From Nocardioides caldifontis (GTDB taxonomy: Bacteria; Actinomycetota; Actinomycetes; Propionibacteriales; Nocardioidaceae), in the NCBI RefSeq assembly GCF_008087345.1, contig NZ_VHIB01000001.1, forward strand, positions 744,001 to 808,000: a DNA stretch of 64,000 nucleotides, read 5' to 3'. Under the pieces are notes generated by a model. The model saw only the letters and a list, made by a program, of their open reading frames with translations. It did not search any database and was not told the origin of the DNA. The translations under genes and the position numbers were made by a program. Below are positions 37,115 through 47,478 of this stretch, one piece after another; positions within the stretch are counted from its first letter, which is position 1, and each line of letters begins with the position of its first letter.

Positions 37115-37788
37115 CCGACTCCCACGAGACCGACACCGTCCCCACGGACGAGGTCGCCCCGGAGGAGCAGGCTGACGGCACGGCGGCCGCCGAGGAGGGG
37201 GCCGCCCCTGCCGAGCCGGTCGCGGGCGCGCCGTACGAGACGCCCGAGGAGATGGCGGCGCGGGTCAAGGAGCTGACCGCCGACCTCCAGCGGCTCCAGG
37301 CGGAGTACGTCAACTACAAGCGGCGCGTCGACCGTGACCGCGACCTGGTGCTGCAGAACGCGAAGTTCACCATCCTCTCCGCGCTCCTCCCGGTCCTCGA
37401 CGACGTCGACCGGGCCCGCGAGCACGAGGAGCTGACCGGTGGCTTCAAGGTCATCGCCGAGTCGCTCGAGCGGATCGTGTCGGGCGAGGGGCTGGTGAAG
37501 TTCGGCAAGACCGGCGACCCGTTCGACCCGCGGATCCACGAGGCGCTGATGCACGGCCTCTCGCCCGAGGTGACCACGACGACCTGCGACAAGATCGTGC
37601 AGGCCGGCTACCGGATCGGCGACCGGGTCGTCCGTCCGGCGATGGTCACCGTGCTCGACCCCGACCCGTCGGGCGCGGCCGAGCAGGCCGCCCCCGACAC
37701 CGGGGCGGACGCGGGCGGTGACGGTGATGGTGGCAGCGCGGGACCGACCGGCGACAGTGGCGCCGACGCGGGCGACACGAACGGCTGA
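37111..37788 (+). CDS. grpE: Nucleotide exchange factor GrpE
   Basis: 225 residues; releases ADP from DnaK. An acidic, disordered N-terminus (1-45), then the coiled-coil [20 protein letters not shown] (about 54-73) and the conserved [16 protein letters not shown], ending in the beta domain with [19 protein letters not shown] and [16 protein letters not shown]. The C-terminus is Gly/Asp rich. The GTG start overlaps the dnaK stop codon (GTGA), which implies translational coupling. Confidence 0.96.
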
Positions 37789-37839
37789 CGGCCCGACCAC
37801 GGGTGAGAATGGAGACATGACAGGGGAGGAGGTGCGCGG

Positions 37840-38988
37840 GTGACGAACACCGACTGGGCGAACAAGGACTTCTACAAGGTCCTCGGTGTCGCCAAGGACG
37901 CGTCGCAGGCCGAGATCAAGAAGGCCTACCGCAAGCTCGCGCGCGCCAACCACCCCGACTCCAAGCCCGGGGACAAGGCCGCCGAGGAGCGGTTCAAGGC
38001 GATCGCCGAGGCCTACGACGTCCTCGGCGACGAGACGAAGCGCAAGCAGTACGACGAGATGCGGACGCTGTTCGCCGGCGGCGGGTTCGGCCCGTTCGCC
38101 GGCGGGCGCCCCGGAGGTGGCACGCCGTTCGACTCCAGCGACCTCTTCGGAGGCGCCGGAGCGGGTGGCGGCGGGTTCGCCGACGTGCTCGGCGACCTGT
38201 TCGGCACCGGTGGACGCCGTGCCCGGAGCCGTGCGCGGCGCGGCGCGGACATCGAGACCACCGCGACGATCGGGTTCACCGAGTCCGTCGAGGGGGTCAC
38301 CGTCTCGCTTCGGCTCGCGGCGGAGTCCGCCTGCCAGGCGTGCCGGGGCACCGGCGCGAAGGCGGGCACGATGCCGCGCGTCTGTCCTGACTGCGAGGGC
38401 GTCGGGATGCGTGCGGCGTCCGTGGGCGGGGCGTTCCAGCTCAACGAGACGTGCCCGACCTGCCGCGGCCGCGGGATGGTCGTCGACGACCCGTGCCCGG
38501 TCTGCAACGGCTCGGGGCGCGGCGTCTCCGACCGGACCATCCAGGCCCGCATCCCGGCCGGCGTGAAGGACGGCCAGCGGATCCGGCTGCGCGGCAAGGG
38601 CGCCCCCGGCGAGCACGGCGGCCAGGCCGGCGACCTCTTCGTGGTCGTCAAGGTCCAGCCGCACCCGGTGTTCGGGCGCTCCGGCGACAACCTGACGCTG
38701 ACCGTGCCGATCACCTTCGACGAGGCGGCGCTCGGCGCGGACGTGAAGGTCCCGACGCTGCTGGGCGCGCCGGTGACCGTGAAGATCCCCGCGGGCACCC
38801 CGAGCGGCCGTACGTTCCGGGTCCGCGGCCGAGGCGCCCCGCGCAAGGACGGCACGAAGGGCGACCTGCTCGTCACCGTCGAGGTGCACGTGCCGCCCAC
38901 CCTGAACGACGAGGCGAGGAAGGCGGTGGAGGCCTACAAGGCCGCCGTCGCCGGCCCTGACGTGAGAAGCGGACTCTTCGGGAGCTGA
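37840..38988 (+). CDS. dnaJ: Chaperone protein DnaJ
   Basis: A 382-residue class I Hsp40. The J domain (about 8-75) contains the HPD motif in ARANHPDSKPGDK; a Gly/Phe-rich linker follows (FAGGGFGPFAGGRPGGG); the zinc centre has four CxxCxGxG repeats: CQACRGTG, CPDCEGVG, CPTCRGRG and CPVCNGSG. The substrate domain follows (RIPAGVKDGQRIRLRGKGAP). The GTG start is fixed by GGGGAGGAGGTGCGCGG. Third gene of the operon; 51 bp separate it from grpE. Confidence 0.96.
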   Translation: MTNTDWANKDFYKVLGVAKDASQAEIKKAYRKLARANHPDSKPGDKAAEERFKAIAEAYDVLGDETKRKQYDEMRTLFAGGGFGPFAGGRPGGGTPFDSSDLFGGAGAGGGGFADVLGDLFGTGGRRARSRARRGADIETTATIGFTESVEGVTVSLRLAAESACQACRGTGAKAGTMPRVCPDCEGVGMRAASVGGAFQLNETCPTCRGRGMVVDDPCPVCNGSGRGVSDRTIQARIPAGVKDGQRIRLRGKGAPGEHGGQAGDLFVVVKVQPHPVFGRSGDNLTLTVPITFDEAALGADVKVPTLLGAPVTVKIPAGTPSGRTFRVRGRGAPRKDGTKGDLLVTVEVHVPPTLNDEARKAVEAYKAAVAGPDVRSGLFGS

Positions 38989-38990
38989 CC

Positions 38991-39473
38991 ATGCCGACCA
39001 TGCCGACCGGGCCAAGCCCTGCGAGCCAGACGCCCCGCCGGGGCGCCGGAGCCGACGCGGGACCACCGGGACCGCCTGGGCCGGACGTCCCGGTCTACGT
39101 CATCTCCGTGGCCGCGGAGCTGACCGGGCTCCACCCCCAGACGCTGCGCACCTACGACCGCCTCGGGCTGGTCTCCCCGGGTCGTACGGGCGGCGGCGGC
39201 CGGCGCTACTCCTGGCGTGACATCGAGCTGCTCCGCGAGGTCGCCGAGCTCACCGCGGCCGGGATCGGCCTGGAGGGCGTGCGACGGATCCTCCAGCTGG
39301 AGAACCACGTCGCGGCCCTCCAGCAGCGGCTCCAGGAGGCCGAGGAGCAACTGGCCGCGACGCAGTACGCCCTGGCCAACGCGCTCGCCGACCGCGGCAG
39401 CGCCCGTAACCTGCCCGCCGTCGCGCCCGGCCGGGCTGCGCAGTCCGTCGTCGTGTGGCGCCGGCGCGGGTGA
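38991..39473 (+). CDS. hspR: Heat-shock repressor HspR (MerR family)
   Basis: 160 residues. A Pro/Gly-rich extension of about 35 residues precedes the MerR helix-turn-helix: YVISVAAELTGLHPQTLRTY, DRLGLVSPGRTGGGGRRYS, then a short coiled coil LENHVAALQQRLQEAEEQLA. Known: HspR represses dnaK and clpB operons by binding HAIR sites, with DnaK as co-repressor. Both target sites are present in this window (35154 and 42291). The ATG is 2 bp after the dnaJ stop, so it is co-translated. Confidence 0.95.
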   Translation: MPTMPTGPSPASQTPRRGAGADAGPPGPPGPDVPVYVISVAAELTGLHPQTLRTYDRLGLVSPGRTGGGGRRYSWRDIELLREVAELTAAGIGLEGVRRILQLENHVAALQQRLQEAEEQLAATQYALANALADRGSARNLPAVAPGRAAQSVVVWRRRG

Positions 39474-39479
39474 GATCGA

Positions 39480-39508
39480 GTGACTTTCGTCCCGCCCGGC
39501 GCTAGCAT
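39480..39508 (+). promoter_or_regulatory. Promoter of the response-regulator gene
   Basis: GTGACT (39480-39485), a 17-nt spacer and TAGCAT (39503-39508) fit a sigma-70-type promoter, about 66 bp before the GTG at 39575. GCGCGC..GCGCG sequence in the leader may fold. Confidence 0.5.
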
Positions 39509-39574
39509 CGGGACCCGGCCTAGGGGTGGGCCGGTTGCGCGCGAAGAGCGCGGGAAGAGAGTCGGGAGCGCTCA

Positions 39575-39955
39575 GTGACGGTTGTGCTGGCTGAGGACGA
39601 TGTCGACATCCGCGACCTCGTCCAGATCGTCCTCGAGGGGCTCGACCTCGAGGTCCGCGCCGTGGGCACCGGGTCCGACGCGCTGGAGGCGTGCCGGGAG
39701 ATCGGTCCCCGGCTGCTCCTCCTCGACATCACCATGCCGGGGATGAACGGGCTCGAGGTCTGCCGGGCGATCCGCGCCGACGAGAGGCTCCACGACCTGC
39801 CGGTGATCATCATGACCGCGCGGGCGCAGGCCAGCGACGTGGCGGCCGGCATCGAGGCGGGCGCGGACACCTACATCATCAAGCCCTTCGGCCCGATCGA
39901 GCTGCGCGAGCACGTCGAGGCGCTGCTCGCCCGCACGGCCCCCGCCAACGACTGA
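39575..39955 (+). CDS. Single-domain response regulator (CheY-like)
   Basis: 126 residues, a lone receiver domain. Acidic pocket EDD at residues 7-9, phospho-acceptor Asp in LLLLDITMPGMNG (about residue 51), conserved Thr in VIIMTARAQ (about 81) and Lys in YIIKPFGP (about 104). There is no output domain, so it probably acts by protein contact, like CheY or Spo0F. Its likely partner is the MASE1 histidine kinase encoded convergently 165 bp away. GTG 39575 gives the expected N-terminus MTVVLAEDDVDIR. Confidence 0.9.
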   Translation: MTVVLAEDDVDIRDLVQIVLEGLDLEVRAVGTGSDALEACREIGPRLLLLDITMPGMNGLEVCRAIRADERLHDLPVIIMTARAQASDVAAGIEAGADTYIIKPFGPIELREHVEALLARTAPAND

Positions 39956-39984
39956 CGCCTGCCTGCCGTACGCCCGGGGTTGGT

Positions 39985-40101
39985 GTTGAGCCGCCCCTTC
40001 TGGCGCGCGCCTGAGGTGTTGAACCGCCCTTTCTGGCGCGCTCTCGCCCGCCACGAGGGGCGGCTCAACGCAGGCCGGTTCGCCACGAGGGGCGGCTCAA
40101 C
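39985..40101. repeat. Family-A repeats, two direct and two inverted
   Basis: Direct copies at 39985-40008 and 40018-40041 (variant with CTTCTGGCGCGC), reversed copies at 40046-40069 and 40078-40101. They fill the gap between the convergent response-regulator and kinase genes and could form a bidirectional terminator. Confidence 0.85.
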
Positions 40102-40119
40102 AACACGGCCTCGGCACCG

Positions 40120-42210
40120 TCAGGCCGGGTCGTCCTCGGTGAGGAGCGGCAGCCGTACGACGAACGTGCTGCCCCGGCCCAGGGCGGACTCGACCTCGAT
40201 CGCCCCCTGGTGGCCGGCGACGATCGAGGCGGCGATCGGGAGCCCCAGCCCGACGCCCTGGATCGCCCGGGCGTGCGCCTCGGCGGCCCGGAAGAACCGG
40301 TCGAAGAGGTGCGCCTGGTCCTCCAGCGAGATGCCGATGCCGGTGTCGGTGACCCGGAAGACCGCCTCGTCGCCGTCGACCCCGAGCCGGACGACGACGG
40401 TGTCGCCCTCGTGGCTGAACTTCGCGGCGTTGCTGAGCAAGTTGGCGAAGACCCGCTCGAGCTTCTCGGCGTCGCCGAGCACCTTGACGGACTCCCCGAG
40501 CTCGTGGACCAGCGCGACCCCGTGCTGGGCGAAGGTCGGCTCCACGGTCTCGAGGGCGCGGGCGACCGGCTCGCGGAGGTCGAGCGGGGTCCGGTCGAAC
40601 CGGACGTTGCCCACCTCGACCTGCGACATCGTCAGCATGTCCTCGATCAGCCCGAGCAGCCGCCGGCCGTTGCGCTCGATGCGGCCGACGATCTGCTGGT
40701 GCATCGGCGGGAGCGTGCCGGTGTCGTCGGCGAGGAGCAGCTCGCTGTAGCCGAGGATGCTGGTGATCGGGGTGCGCAGCTCGTGGCTGACCGTCGCGAG
40801 GAAGTCGTTCTTCGTCTGGTCGACCTGGGCGAGCCGGTCGACGAGCTGCTTCTCGGTCTCGAGCGCCGCGGCGATGGACGCCTCCCGGCGGCGCCGGTCG
40901 GTGACGTCGTCGGCGACCCCGAGGTAACCGATCGGGGTCCCGTCGTCGCCGAACCGGTGGTTGACCACCACCGAGACGGTGCGTACCTCGCCGTCGGGGC
41001 GGACCAGCTCCCAGTCGGCGGAGGCCGGCGACTGGCGGGCGAGCATCTCCTCGACCCGCTCGGCCAGCGACCGGTCGGGCGGGTCACCGGGGACGACCGC
41101 GACCCGGAGCACGCCGTCGGGACTGGGGACGGCCGCGAGGCTGGCCCGGCCGACGACGTCCTCGGCGCGGCGGCCGCTGATCCGCTCGGCGCCGATGTTG
41201 AAGAACTCGACGCGGGCGTCGAGCGTGGTGCCGAGGATGGCGTTGCCGGTGGTGGCGTCGAGGATGTTGCTGACCATGTCGTGCTGGGCGGTGAGCCGCT
41301 CCACCGTCAGCCACTGCTGGGTCCGGACCAGCGACAGCGGCAGCGCGATCAGGGCGGCCGCCGCGATGTTGAGCTGGAGCAGGGTGCCGACCGTCTCCGG
41401 CGAGTGGCCGGTGCCCTCCACGATCTCGTAGAGCGGCCCGGAGCCGACCGTCGTCAGCCAGCTGATCAGCGTCCCGTAGGCCAGCAGCTGCACGGTGACC
41501 TCGCGGGTCGTCAGCCGCAGCGCGCCCCAGGCGAGGAACGGGAACGGCACGAACGCGAGCGGGAGGCCATGTCCCGGGCCGAAGACCACGAGCGAGGCGG
41601 CCAGCATCGAGCACCACTGCACGACGACCTCGGGGCCGGCAGAGCGGCGGTGAAACCGCTGGGGGCGCATCGCGAACGGGACCAGCAGGAGCAGCGCCGC
41701 GCCGTGCGACGCCATGACCGCCCGCACGGTGGCCCCGAAGTCGCCGCCGGCCACCAGGCTCACCGCGCCGCCGGCGATCAGCCCGCCCACGACCGCGCCG
41801 ACGACCGCCGTCGCGGCGAGCCGCAGCAGGTCGACGAGCGCCACCAGCGGCGGCGGGTCCTGGTTGCCCCGGGTGAGCACCTCGACCGCGACGAGCGGCG
41901 CCACCAGGTTGACCACGCCGAGCGCGAGGGCGAGGTCGAGCGGCCGGCCACCGACGAGGTTGGCGAGCACCGCCACGACGTACAGGGCCGGCAGCAGCCG
42001 GGGCCGCTGCCCGCGTGGGAGCAGGGCGAGCGCGATGACGGAGAGCCCGGCGTTCGGCCAGTACGCCGAGATCTGCCTCTCCGGCGCGGACGCCTGCACC
42101 GACAGCGCGCCGAGCGGGACCTGGACGGCCACGAGCACGACCACCGCGACGAGGCGTCGCTGGCGTCGCGTGAGGGAGGTGCGCGCTGGCGACTGCGAGA
42201 GGGGGTTCAT
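40120..42210 (-). CDS. MASE1-PAS sensor histidine kinase
   Basis: 696 residues. A membrane MASE1 sensor of about eight segments (residues 20-310; contains [20 protein letters not shown]), a PAS domain (about 335-450: [20 protein letters not shown]), the phospho-acceptor H box [20 protein letters not shown] (His about 474), N box [21 protein letters not shown]1 VTDTGIGIS and G2 [12 protein letters not shown]. Known: such kinases phosphorylate a response regulator; the single-domain regulator opposite is the obvious candidate. The signal is unknown. ATG 42210 ([11 protein letters not shown]) is used; a longer frame would run across the HAIR site of clpB. Confidence 0.9.
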   Translation of the reverse strand: MNPLSQSPARTSLTRRQRRLVAVVVLVAVQVPLGALSVQASAPERQISAYWPNAGLSVIALALLPRGQRPRLLPALYVVAVLANLVGGRPLDLALALGVVNLVAPLVAVEVLTRGNQDPPPLVALVDLLRLAATAVVGAVVGGLIAGGAVSLVAGGDFGATVRAVMASHGAALLLLVPFAMRPQRFHRRSAGPEVVVQWCSMLAASLVVFGPGHGLPLAFVPFPFLAWGALRLTTREVTVQLLAYGTLISWLTTVGSGPLYEIVEGTGHSPETVGTLLQLNIAAAALIALPLSLVRTQQWLTVERLTAQHDMVSNILDATTGNAILGTTLDARVEFFNIGAERISGRRAEDVVGRASLAAVPSPDGVLRVAVVPGDPPDRSLAERVEEMLARQSPASADWELVRPDGEVRTVSVVVNHRFGDDGTPIGYLGVADDVTDRRRREASIAAALETEKQLVDRLAQVDQTKNDFLATVSHELRTPITSILGYSELLLADDTGTLPPMHQQIVGRIERNGRRLLGLIEDMLTMSQVEVGNVRFDRTPLDLREPVARALETVEPTFAQHGVALVHELGESVKVLGDAEKLERVFANLLSNAAKFSHEGDTVVVRLGVDGDEAVFRVTDTGIGISLEDQAHLFDRFFRAAEAHARAIQGVGLGLPIAASIVAGHQGAIEVESALGRGSTFVVRLPLLTEDDPA

Positions 42211-42290
42211 CGTGGCTTCCTGGGCGGCCGGTCGGCTCACGCTACCGCCGGGGGAGGAGTACCGCGGCGATCTCCGATAAGTTCTCAGAG

Positions 42291-42309
42291 TTGAGCGGAA
42301 CAGACTCAA
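42291..42309. promoter_or_regulatory. HAIR element (HspR operator) upstream of clpB
   Basis: TTGAGC-N7-ACTCAA matches the HAIR consensus and lies 65 bp before the clpB start. Together with the dnaK site it defines the HspR regulon within this window. Confidence 0.85.
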
Positions 42310-42374
42310 CTCCGGGAACGTTGGACCCGGTGGAACCACCCCGCCACGGCCCGCAGGAGGAAGGTCAGCACCCG

Positions 42375-44972
42375 ATGGAGATCTCGAAGTTCACCACCCG
42401 CACCCAGGAGGCCATCGCCGCGGCGATCCAGTCCGCCACCGGCGCCGGCCACAGCCAGCTCGAGGCGGCCCACCTGCTCGCCGCCCTGCTCGACCAGCGC
42501 GACACCCTGGTGCGCTCCCTCCTCGAGGCGGCCGGGGTGAAGGTCGACGCGGTCGTCGCCGACGCGCAGGCCGAGCTCCGCCGGCTGCCCTCCGCGAGCG
42601 GCTCGACGGTCGCCGCCCCGTCGTACTCCCGGGCCGCGGTCCAGGCCCTCAGCACCTCGCAGGACGTCGCCGCGGAGATGAAGGACGACTTCACCTCCGG
42701 CGAGCACCTGCTGATCGCGCTCGCCACCGTCGACTCCCCGGCCAAGCGGGTGCTCACCGAGCACGGCGCGAGCGCCGAGGCGCTGCGCGGCGCGATGCCG
42801 CAGGTGCGGACCCAGCGGATCACCAGCCAGGACCCGGAGTCGACGTTCGAGGCGCTCGAGAAGTACGCCGTCGACCTGACCGCCCGCGCCAACGAGGGCA
42901 AGATCGACCCGGTCATCGGCCGTGACGACGAGATCCGCCGCGTCGTGCAGGTGCTGTCGCGGCGCACCAAGAACAACCCGGTCCTCATCGGCGAGCCCGG
43001 CGTCGGCAAGACCGCCGTCGTCGAGGGGCTCGCCCAGCGCATCGTCGACGGCGACGTCCCGGACTCCCTCAAGGGGCGGAAGCTGCTCGCGCTCGACCTG
43101 GGCGCGATGCTCGCCGGCGCGAAGTACCGCGGCGAGTTCGAGGAGCGGCTCAAGGCCGTCCTCAACGAGATCAAGGCGGCCGAGGGCCAGGTCATCACGT
43201 TCATCGACGAGCTGCACACCGTCGTCGGCGCGGGCGCCGGCGGCGACTCGGCGATGGACGCCGGCAACATGCTCAAGCCGATGCTGGCCCGCGGCGAGCT
43301 GCGGATGATCGGCGCGACGACGCTCGACGAGTACCGCGAGCGGATCGAGAAGGACCCGGCGCTCGAGCGCCGCTTCCAGCAGGTGTACGTCGGTGAGCCG
43401 AGCGTCGAGGACACGATCGCGATCCTCCGCGGGCTCCAGGAGAAGTACGAGGCCCACCACGGCGTGAAGATCACCGACGCCGCTCTGGTGTCCGCCGCGA
43501 TGCTCTCCGACCGCTACATCACCGGCCGCAACCTCCCCGACAAGGCGATCGACCTCGTCGACGAGGCGGCGTCCCGGCTGCGGATGGAGATCGAGTCCTC
43601 GCCCGTCGAGGTCGACCAGCTCCGCCGGGCCGTCGACCGGATGAAGATGGAGGAGCTCGCGCTCGAGCGGGAGACCGACGACGCCTCCCGCGACCGGCTC
43701 GAGCGGCTCCGCCGCGACCTCGCCGACCGGCAGGAGGAGCTGCGGGTGCTCGAGGCGCGGTGGGAGCGCGAGAAGGCCGGGCTCGAGGGCGCCGGCGAGT
43801 TGCGCCGCCAGCTCGAGCAGCTGCGCGTCGAGGCCGACCGGTTCCAGCGCGAGGGCGACCTGACCAAGGCGAGCGAGATCCTCTACGGCCGGATCCCGGC
43901 GCTGGAGAAGCAGATCGAGCAGGCCGCGCGTGCCGAGGCCGTCGAGGACCCGATGGTCCGCGAGGAGGTCGGTCCCGAGGAGGTCGCCGAGGTCGTCGAG
44001 GCCTGGACGGGCATCCCCACCGGCCGGCTGCTCGAGGGCGAGACCCAGAAGCTGCTGCAGATGGAGGAGTTCATCGGCGCCCGGCTGATCGGCCAGCGCA
44101 AGGCGGTCGCCGCGGTCTCCGACGCCGTACGCCGTTCGCGGGCAGGGATCTCCGACCCGAACCGGCCGACCGGCTCCTTCCTGTTCCTCGGTCCGACCGG
44201 TGTCGGCAAGACCGAGCTGGCGAAGTCGCTGGCGGACTTCCTCTTCGACGACGAGCGCGCGATCGTCCGCGTCGACATGAGCGAGTACTCCGAGAAGCAC
44301 AGCGTCGCCCGGCTGGTCGGCGCGCCTCCCGGCTACGTCGGCTACGAGGAGGGCGGCCAGCTCACCGAGGCGGTCCGCCGCCGCCCGTACTCCGTCGTGC
44401 TCCTCGACGAGGTCGAGAAGGCCCATCCCGAGGTCTTCGACATCCTGCTGCAGGTGCTCGACGACGGCCGGCTGACCGACGGGCAGGGGCGCACGGTCGA
44501 CTTCCGCAACGTCGTCCTGATCATGACCTCGAACCTCGGGTCGCACTACCTCGTCGACCCGACGCTCGAGGAGGACAAGCAGCGCGACGCCGTCATGGGG
44601 GTCGTCCGGTCGCACTTCAAGCCGGAGTTCCTCAACCGGCTCGACGAGGTGGTGGTCTTCGACGCCCTGTCGATGGAGGACCTCACGCACATCGTCGACC
44701 TGCAGGTGGCGGCGCTGGCCAAGCGGCTCGAGGTCCGGCGGATCGCCCTCGAGGTGAGCGCGGCGGCCCGCGAGTGGCTGTCGATGACCGGCTACGACCC
44801 GGCGTACGGCGCCCGGCCGCTGCGCCGGCTCGTGCAGACCTCGATCGGCGACCCGCTCGCCCGGCTGCTGCTCTCCGGCGAGGTGCTCGACGGGAGCACG
44901 GTCCGCGTGGACGTCGAGCCGGAGGGCGACTCGCTCACCCTCACCCCGGTCGACACCTCCGCGGAGGGGTGA
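42375..44972 (+). CDS. clpB: Chaperone ClpB (Hsp100 disaggregase)
   Basis: 865 residues; extracts polypeptides from aggregates with DnaK. N-terminal Clp domain (1-150: [20 protein letters not shown]), NBD1 Walker [14 protein letters not shown] (about 206) and Walker [16 protein letters not shown], a middle coiled coil (about 405-520), NBD2 Walker [14 protein letters not shown] (about 606) and [14 protein letters not shown], then the D2-small domain with [16 protein letters not shown]. No ClpP-binding loop was noticed, as expected for ClpB. The ATG starts the family N-terminus. Confidence 0.97.
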   Translation: MEISKFTTRTQEAIAAAIQSATGAGHSQLEAAHLLAALLDQRDTLVRSLLEAAGVKVDAVVADAQAELRRLPSASGSTVAAPSYSRAAVQALSTSQDVAAEMKDDFTSGEHLLIALATVDSPAKRVLTEHGASAEALRGAMPQVRTQRITSQDPESTFEALEKYAVDLTARANEGKIDPVIGRDDEIRRVVQVLSRRTKNNPVLIGEPGVGKTAVVEGLAQRIVDGDVPDSLKGRKLLALDLGAMLAGAKYRGEFEERLKAVLNEIKAAEGQVITFIDELHTVVGAGAGGDSAMDAGNMLKPMLARGELRMIGATTLDEYRERIEKDPALERRFQQVYVGEPSVEDTIAILRGLQEKYEAHHGVKITDAALVSAAMLSDRYITGRNLPDKAIDLVDEAASRLRMEIESSPVEVDQLRRAVDRMKMEELALERETDDASRDRLERLRRDLADRQEELRVLEARWEREKAGLEGAGELRRQLEQLRVEADRFQREGDLTKASEILYGRIPALEKQIEQAARAEAVEDPMVREEVGPEEVAEVVEAWTGIPTGRLLEGETQKLLQMEEFIGARLIGQRKAVAAVSDAVRRSRAGISDPNRPTGSFLFLGPTGVGKTELAKSLADFLFDDERAIVRVDMSEYSEKHSVARLVGAPPGYVGYEEGGQLTEAVRRRPYSVVLLDEVEKAHPEVFDILLQVLDDGRLTDGQGRTVDFRNVVLIMTSNLGSHYLVDPTLEEDKQRDAVMGVVRSHFKPEFLNRLDEVVVFDALSMEDLTHIVDLQVAALAKRLEVRRIALEVSAAAREWLSMTGYDPAYGARPLRRLVQTSIGDPLARLLLSGEVLDGSTVRVDVEPEGDSLTLTPVDTSAEG

Positions 44973-45000
44973 CCGGGTGGCGCGTGGTGCAATGGGGCGG

Positions 45001-46158
45001 GTGAGCGAGAAGGAGCGGCTGCCCCGACCCCGCCAGGTGACGATGGCGGCGGTGATGTCCGTCGTCGGCAGCGTCGTCCTGGTGGTGAGCCTGGTGGACA
45101 CGCTCGGCCGGCTGCGCAGCGCGGAGACCCGCCGCACCATCGACGACTTCCTCGCGCAGCCGCCGGGCAGCGGGCTCGGGATCGACACCGCGCAGGTCGT
45201 CGAGCTCATGCGGGTCCTCGGCTACGCCAGCGCCGTCCTCGCCGCGACCACCCTGGTGCTCGGCGTCTTCGTCGCGCAGCGCCACCACGGGGCCCGGATC
45301 GGGTTGACGGTGGCGGCCGGGCTGCTGCTGCTCACCATGCCGGTCTCCGGGCTGATGCCGCTGTTCGTCGCCGCGGCGGCCGGGTTGGCGTGGACCCGGC
45401 CGGCGCGCGACTGGTTCGCCGGGCGGCCGGCCGCGGCCGCCGCGCCGAGCCCGGCGCTCTCCGAGCAGGGGCCGCCGCCCTCGCCGTTCCCCTACGGAGG
45501 GTCCGGCGGCCGGCCCGAGGAGCGGCCTGTCCACCTGCCGGACGAGAGCCCGGCGCAGCAGCCGCCCCCCACGCCGGAGTGGCAGCCGGGCACCGCACCC
45601 GTTCAGCACCCCGACGCCCAGGGCCAGCCGTGGCCATCCCCGTCGTACCCGCCCGCCCCCGCCCGCCCGCCGGGCAAGCGCCCCGCGACGGTGACCGCCG
45701 CCGCGGTGCTCACCTGGGCCGGCGCGGGGGTCACCGCCGGGCTCGCCGCACTGACCGGGATCGTGGTCGCGGTGGCACCCGACGCGGTGGTCGACGAGTT
45801 CGACCGGATCTCCGCGGACAGCGGCGCGGACCTCTCGCTCACCCGCCAGGAGGTCCTCGCCACCGCTTGGGTGTCGGTCGCGATCCTCCTGGTGTGGTCG
45901 TTGATCGCGATCCTGCTCGCGGTGCTCGCGTTCCGCCGCTCCAACGTCGGCCGGGTGCTGCTCACGATCTCCGCGGCGATGACGGCGCTGCTCAGCCTGC
46001 TGTCGATCGTCAGCCTGGTCCCCGGCATCACGCTGGTGATGGGGATCGCCACCGTGGTGCTGCTCTACACCGGCGGCGCGAACCAGTGGTACCGCAAGGA
46101 GCAGCCCTGGCAGCAGCCGCAGTGGGGACCGCCCGCCGACCGGCCCGGCCCCTGGTGA
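45001..46158 (+). CDS. Membrane protein of unknown function, two membrane halves joined by a proline-rich linker
   Basis: 385 residues. The N-terminal half has about three hydrophobic segments (VTMAAVMSVVGSVVLVVSLV, VLGYASAVLAATTLVLGVFV, LTVAAGLLLLTMPVSGLMPL); residues 150-220 are Pro/Gln/Ser-rich and disordered; the C-terminal half has three more (VLTWAGAGVTAGLAALTGIV, VSVAILLVWSLIAILLAVLA, ISAAMTALLSLLSIVSLVPG), ending PPADRPGPW. No family is recognised. The start is ambiguous: GTG 45001 (MSEKERLPRPRQ), ATG 44992 or GTG 44977. It follows clpB by 28 bp, so it may be in the HspR-controlled transcript. Confidence 0.72.
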   Translation: MSEKERLPRPRQVTMAAVMSVVGSVVLVVSLVDTLGRLRSAETRRTIDDFLAQPPGSGLGIDTAQVVELMRVLGYASAVLAATTLVLGVFVAQRHHGARIGLTVAAGLLLLTMPVSGLMPLFVAAAAGLAWTRPARDWFAGRPAAAAAPSPALSEQGPPPSPFPYGGSGGRPEERPVHLPDESPAQQPPPTPEWQPGTAPVQHPDAQGQPWPSPSYPPAPARPPGKRPATVTAAAVLTWAGAGVTAGLAALTGIVVAVAPDAVVDEFDRISADSGADLSLTRQEVLATAWVSVAILLVWSLIAILLAVLAFRRSNVGRVLLTISAAMTALLSLLSIVSLVPGITLVMGIATVVLLYTGGANQWYRKEQPWQQPQWGPPADRPGPW

Positions 46159-46164
46159 CCCGCG

Positions 46165-47343
46165 TCAGGCGGTGAGGTCGGCCTTCCCGAGCCGCTCGAG
46201 CGCCTCCTCGACCGTCGACCGCTCCTTGCAGAACGCCCACCGGACCAGGTGCGTGCCACCCGACTCGTCGGGGTCGTCGTAGAAGACCTGCGCCGGGATC
46301 GCGACCACCCCGGCCCGCTCGGGCAGCGCCTCGCAGAACGCGACCGAGTCCTTCCACCCGAGGTGGCCGACGTCGCTGAGCGTGAAGTACGTGCCCTCCG
46401 GCACCACCGGGTCGAGCCCGAGCTCGCGGAGCCCCGCGCAGAGCAGGTCGCGCCGCTCCTGCAGCCGCCGGGCCAGCTCCTCGACGTGCGCCATCTCGTG
46501 GTCGAGCGCGTGGGCGACCGCCGGCTGCAGCGGCGCGGCGTTGGTGAACGTCAGCCACTGCTTCGCCGCCATCACCACCTCGACCAGCTCCGGTGATCCG
46601 GTCACCCACCCGACCTTCCAGCCGGTGACCGAGAACGTCTTGCCCGCGCTGGAGATCGACACCGTCCGGTCCGCCATCCCGGGCAGCGTCGCGAGCGGGA
46701 CGTGCTCGCGACCGTCGTACAGCAGGTGCTCGTAGACCTCGTCGACGACGACCACCACGTCGTGGCGCACCGCCACCTCCGCGACCGCACGCAGCTCCTC
46801 CTCGGTCAGGACGGCCCCGGTCGGGTTGTGCGGGGTGTTGAGCAGCACGACCGCGGTGCGGTCGGTGACCGCGGCCCGCAGCGCCTCGACGTCGAGCCGG
46901 AACCCCGTGTCGGTACGCCGGAGCGGGACGGGGCGTCGTACGCCGCCGGCCATCGCGATCGTCGCGACGTAGGAGTCGTAGTAGGGCTCGGTGACCACCA
47001 CCTCGTCCCCCGGGTCGACGAGCGCGAGCACCGCGGCCGCGATCGCCTCGGTGGCGCCCGCGGTGACCAGCACCTGCCGGTCGGGGTCGAGCTCGATGCC
47101 GTAGCGGCGGGCCTGGTGGCGGGCGACCGCCTCGCGCAGCTCCGGGACGCCGGGGCCGGGGGCGTACTGGTTGCGCCCCGAGCGCAGTGCCTCCTCCGCC
47201 GCCGCGAGCAGCCCGGGCGGCCCGTCCCGGTCGGGGAACCCCTGCCCCAGGTTCACCGAGCCGGTGCGGAGCGCCAGCGCGGACATCGTCGTGAAGATCG
47301 TGGGCGGGACGTCCTGCAGCCGCCGGGCCAGCCGTGCACGCAT
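46165..47343 (-). CDS. dapC: Class I/II aminotransferase, probable N-succinyldiaminopimelate aminotransferase (DapC type)
   Basis: 392 residues, PLP-dependent fold type I. Matches, as recalled, mycobacterial DapC (Rv0858c) over its length: MSALALRTGSVNLGQGFPDR, NQYAPGPGVPELREAVARHQ, TAGATEAIAAAVLALV, LLNTPHNPTGAVLTEEELRA, DEVYEHLLYDGREHVPL, and the PLP-Lys motif SISSAGKTFSVTGWKVGW. Inferred role: transamination in lysine/diaminopimelate synthesis for peptidoglycan; other members of the clade are kynurenine or methionine aminotransferases. TAGCGT lies 7 nt before the ATG (leaderless). It is convergent with the membrane protein gene, with a 6-bp gap. Confidence 0.85.
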   Translation of the reverse strand: MRARLARRLQDVPPTIFTTMSALALRTGSVNLGQGFPDRDGPPGLLAAAEEALRSGRNQYAPGPGVPELREAVARHQARRYGIELDPDRQVLVTAGATEAIAAAVLALVDPGDEVVVTEPYYDSYVATIAMAGGVRRPVPLRRTDTGFRLDVEALRAAVTDRTAVVLLNTPHNPTGAVLTEEELRAVAEVAVRHDVVVVVDEVYEHLLYDGREHVPLATLPGMADRTVSISSAGKTFSVTGWKVGWVTGSPELVEVVMAAKQWLTFTNAAPLQPAVAHALDHEMAHVEELARRLQERRDLLCAGLRELGLDPVVPEGTYFTLSDVGHLGWKDSVAFCEALPERAGVVAIPAQVFYDDPDESGGTHLVRWAFCKERSTVEEALERLGKADLTA

Positions 47344-47478
47344 GGTCCCGACGCTAGTCGAGCGGTGGAGGCAACCGTTCGGCTCGCACGTGCGTCTATC
47401 CCTGCACAGGGCTGGTCCGGATGGTTGGCTCCTGCACATGATCGACCGTCGCACGCCGGCGGAGGGGGGAGCCGAGCC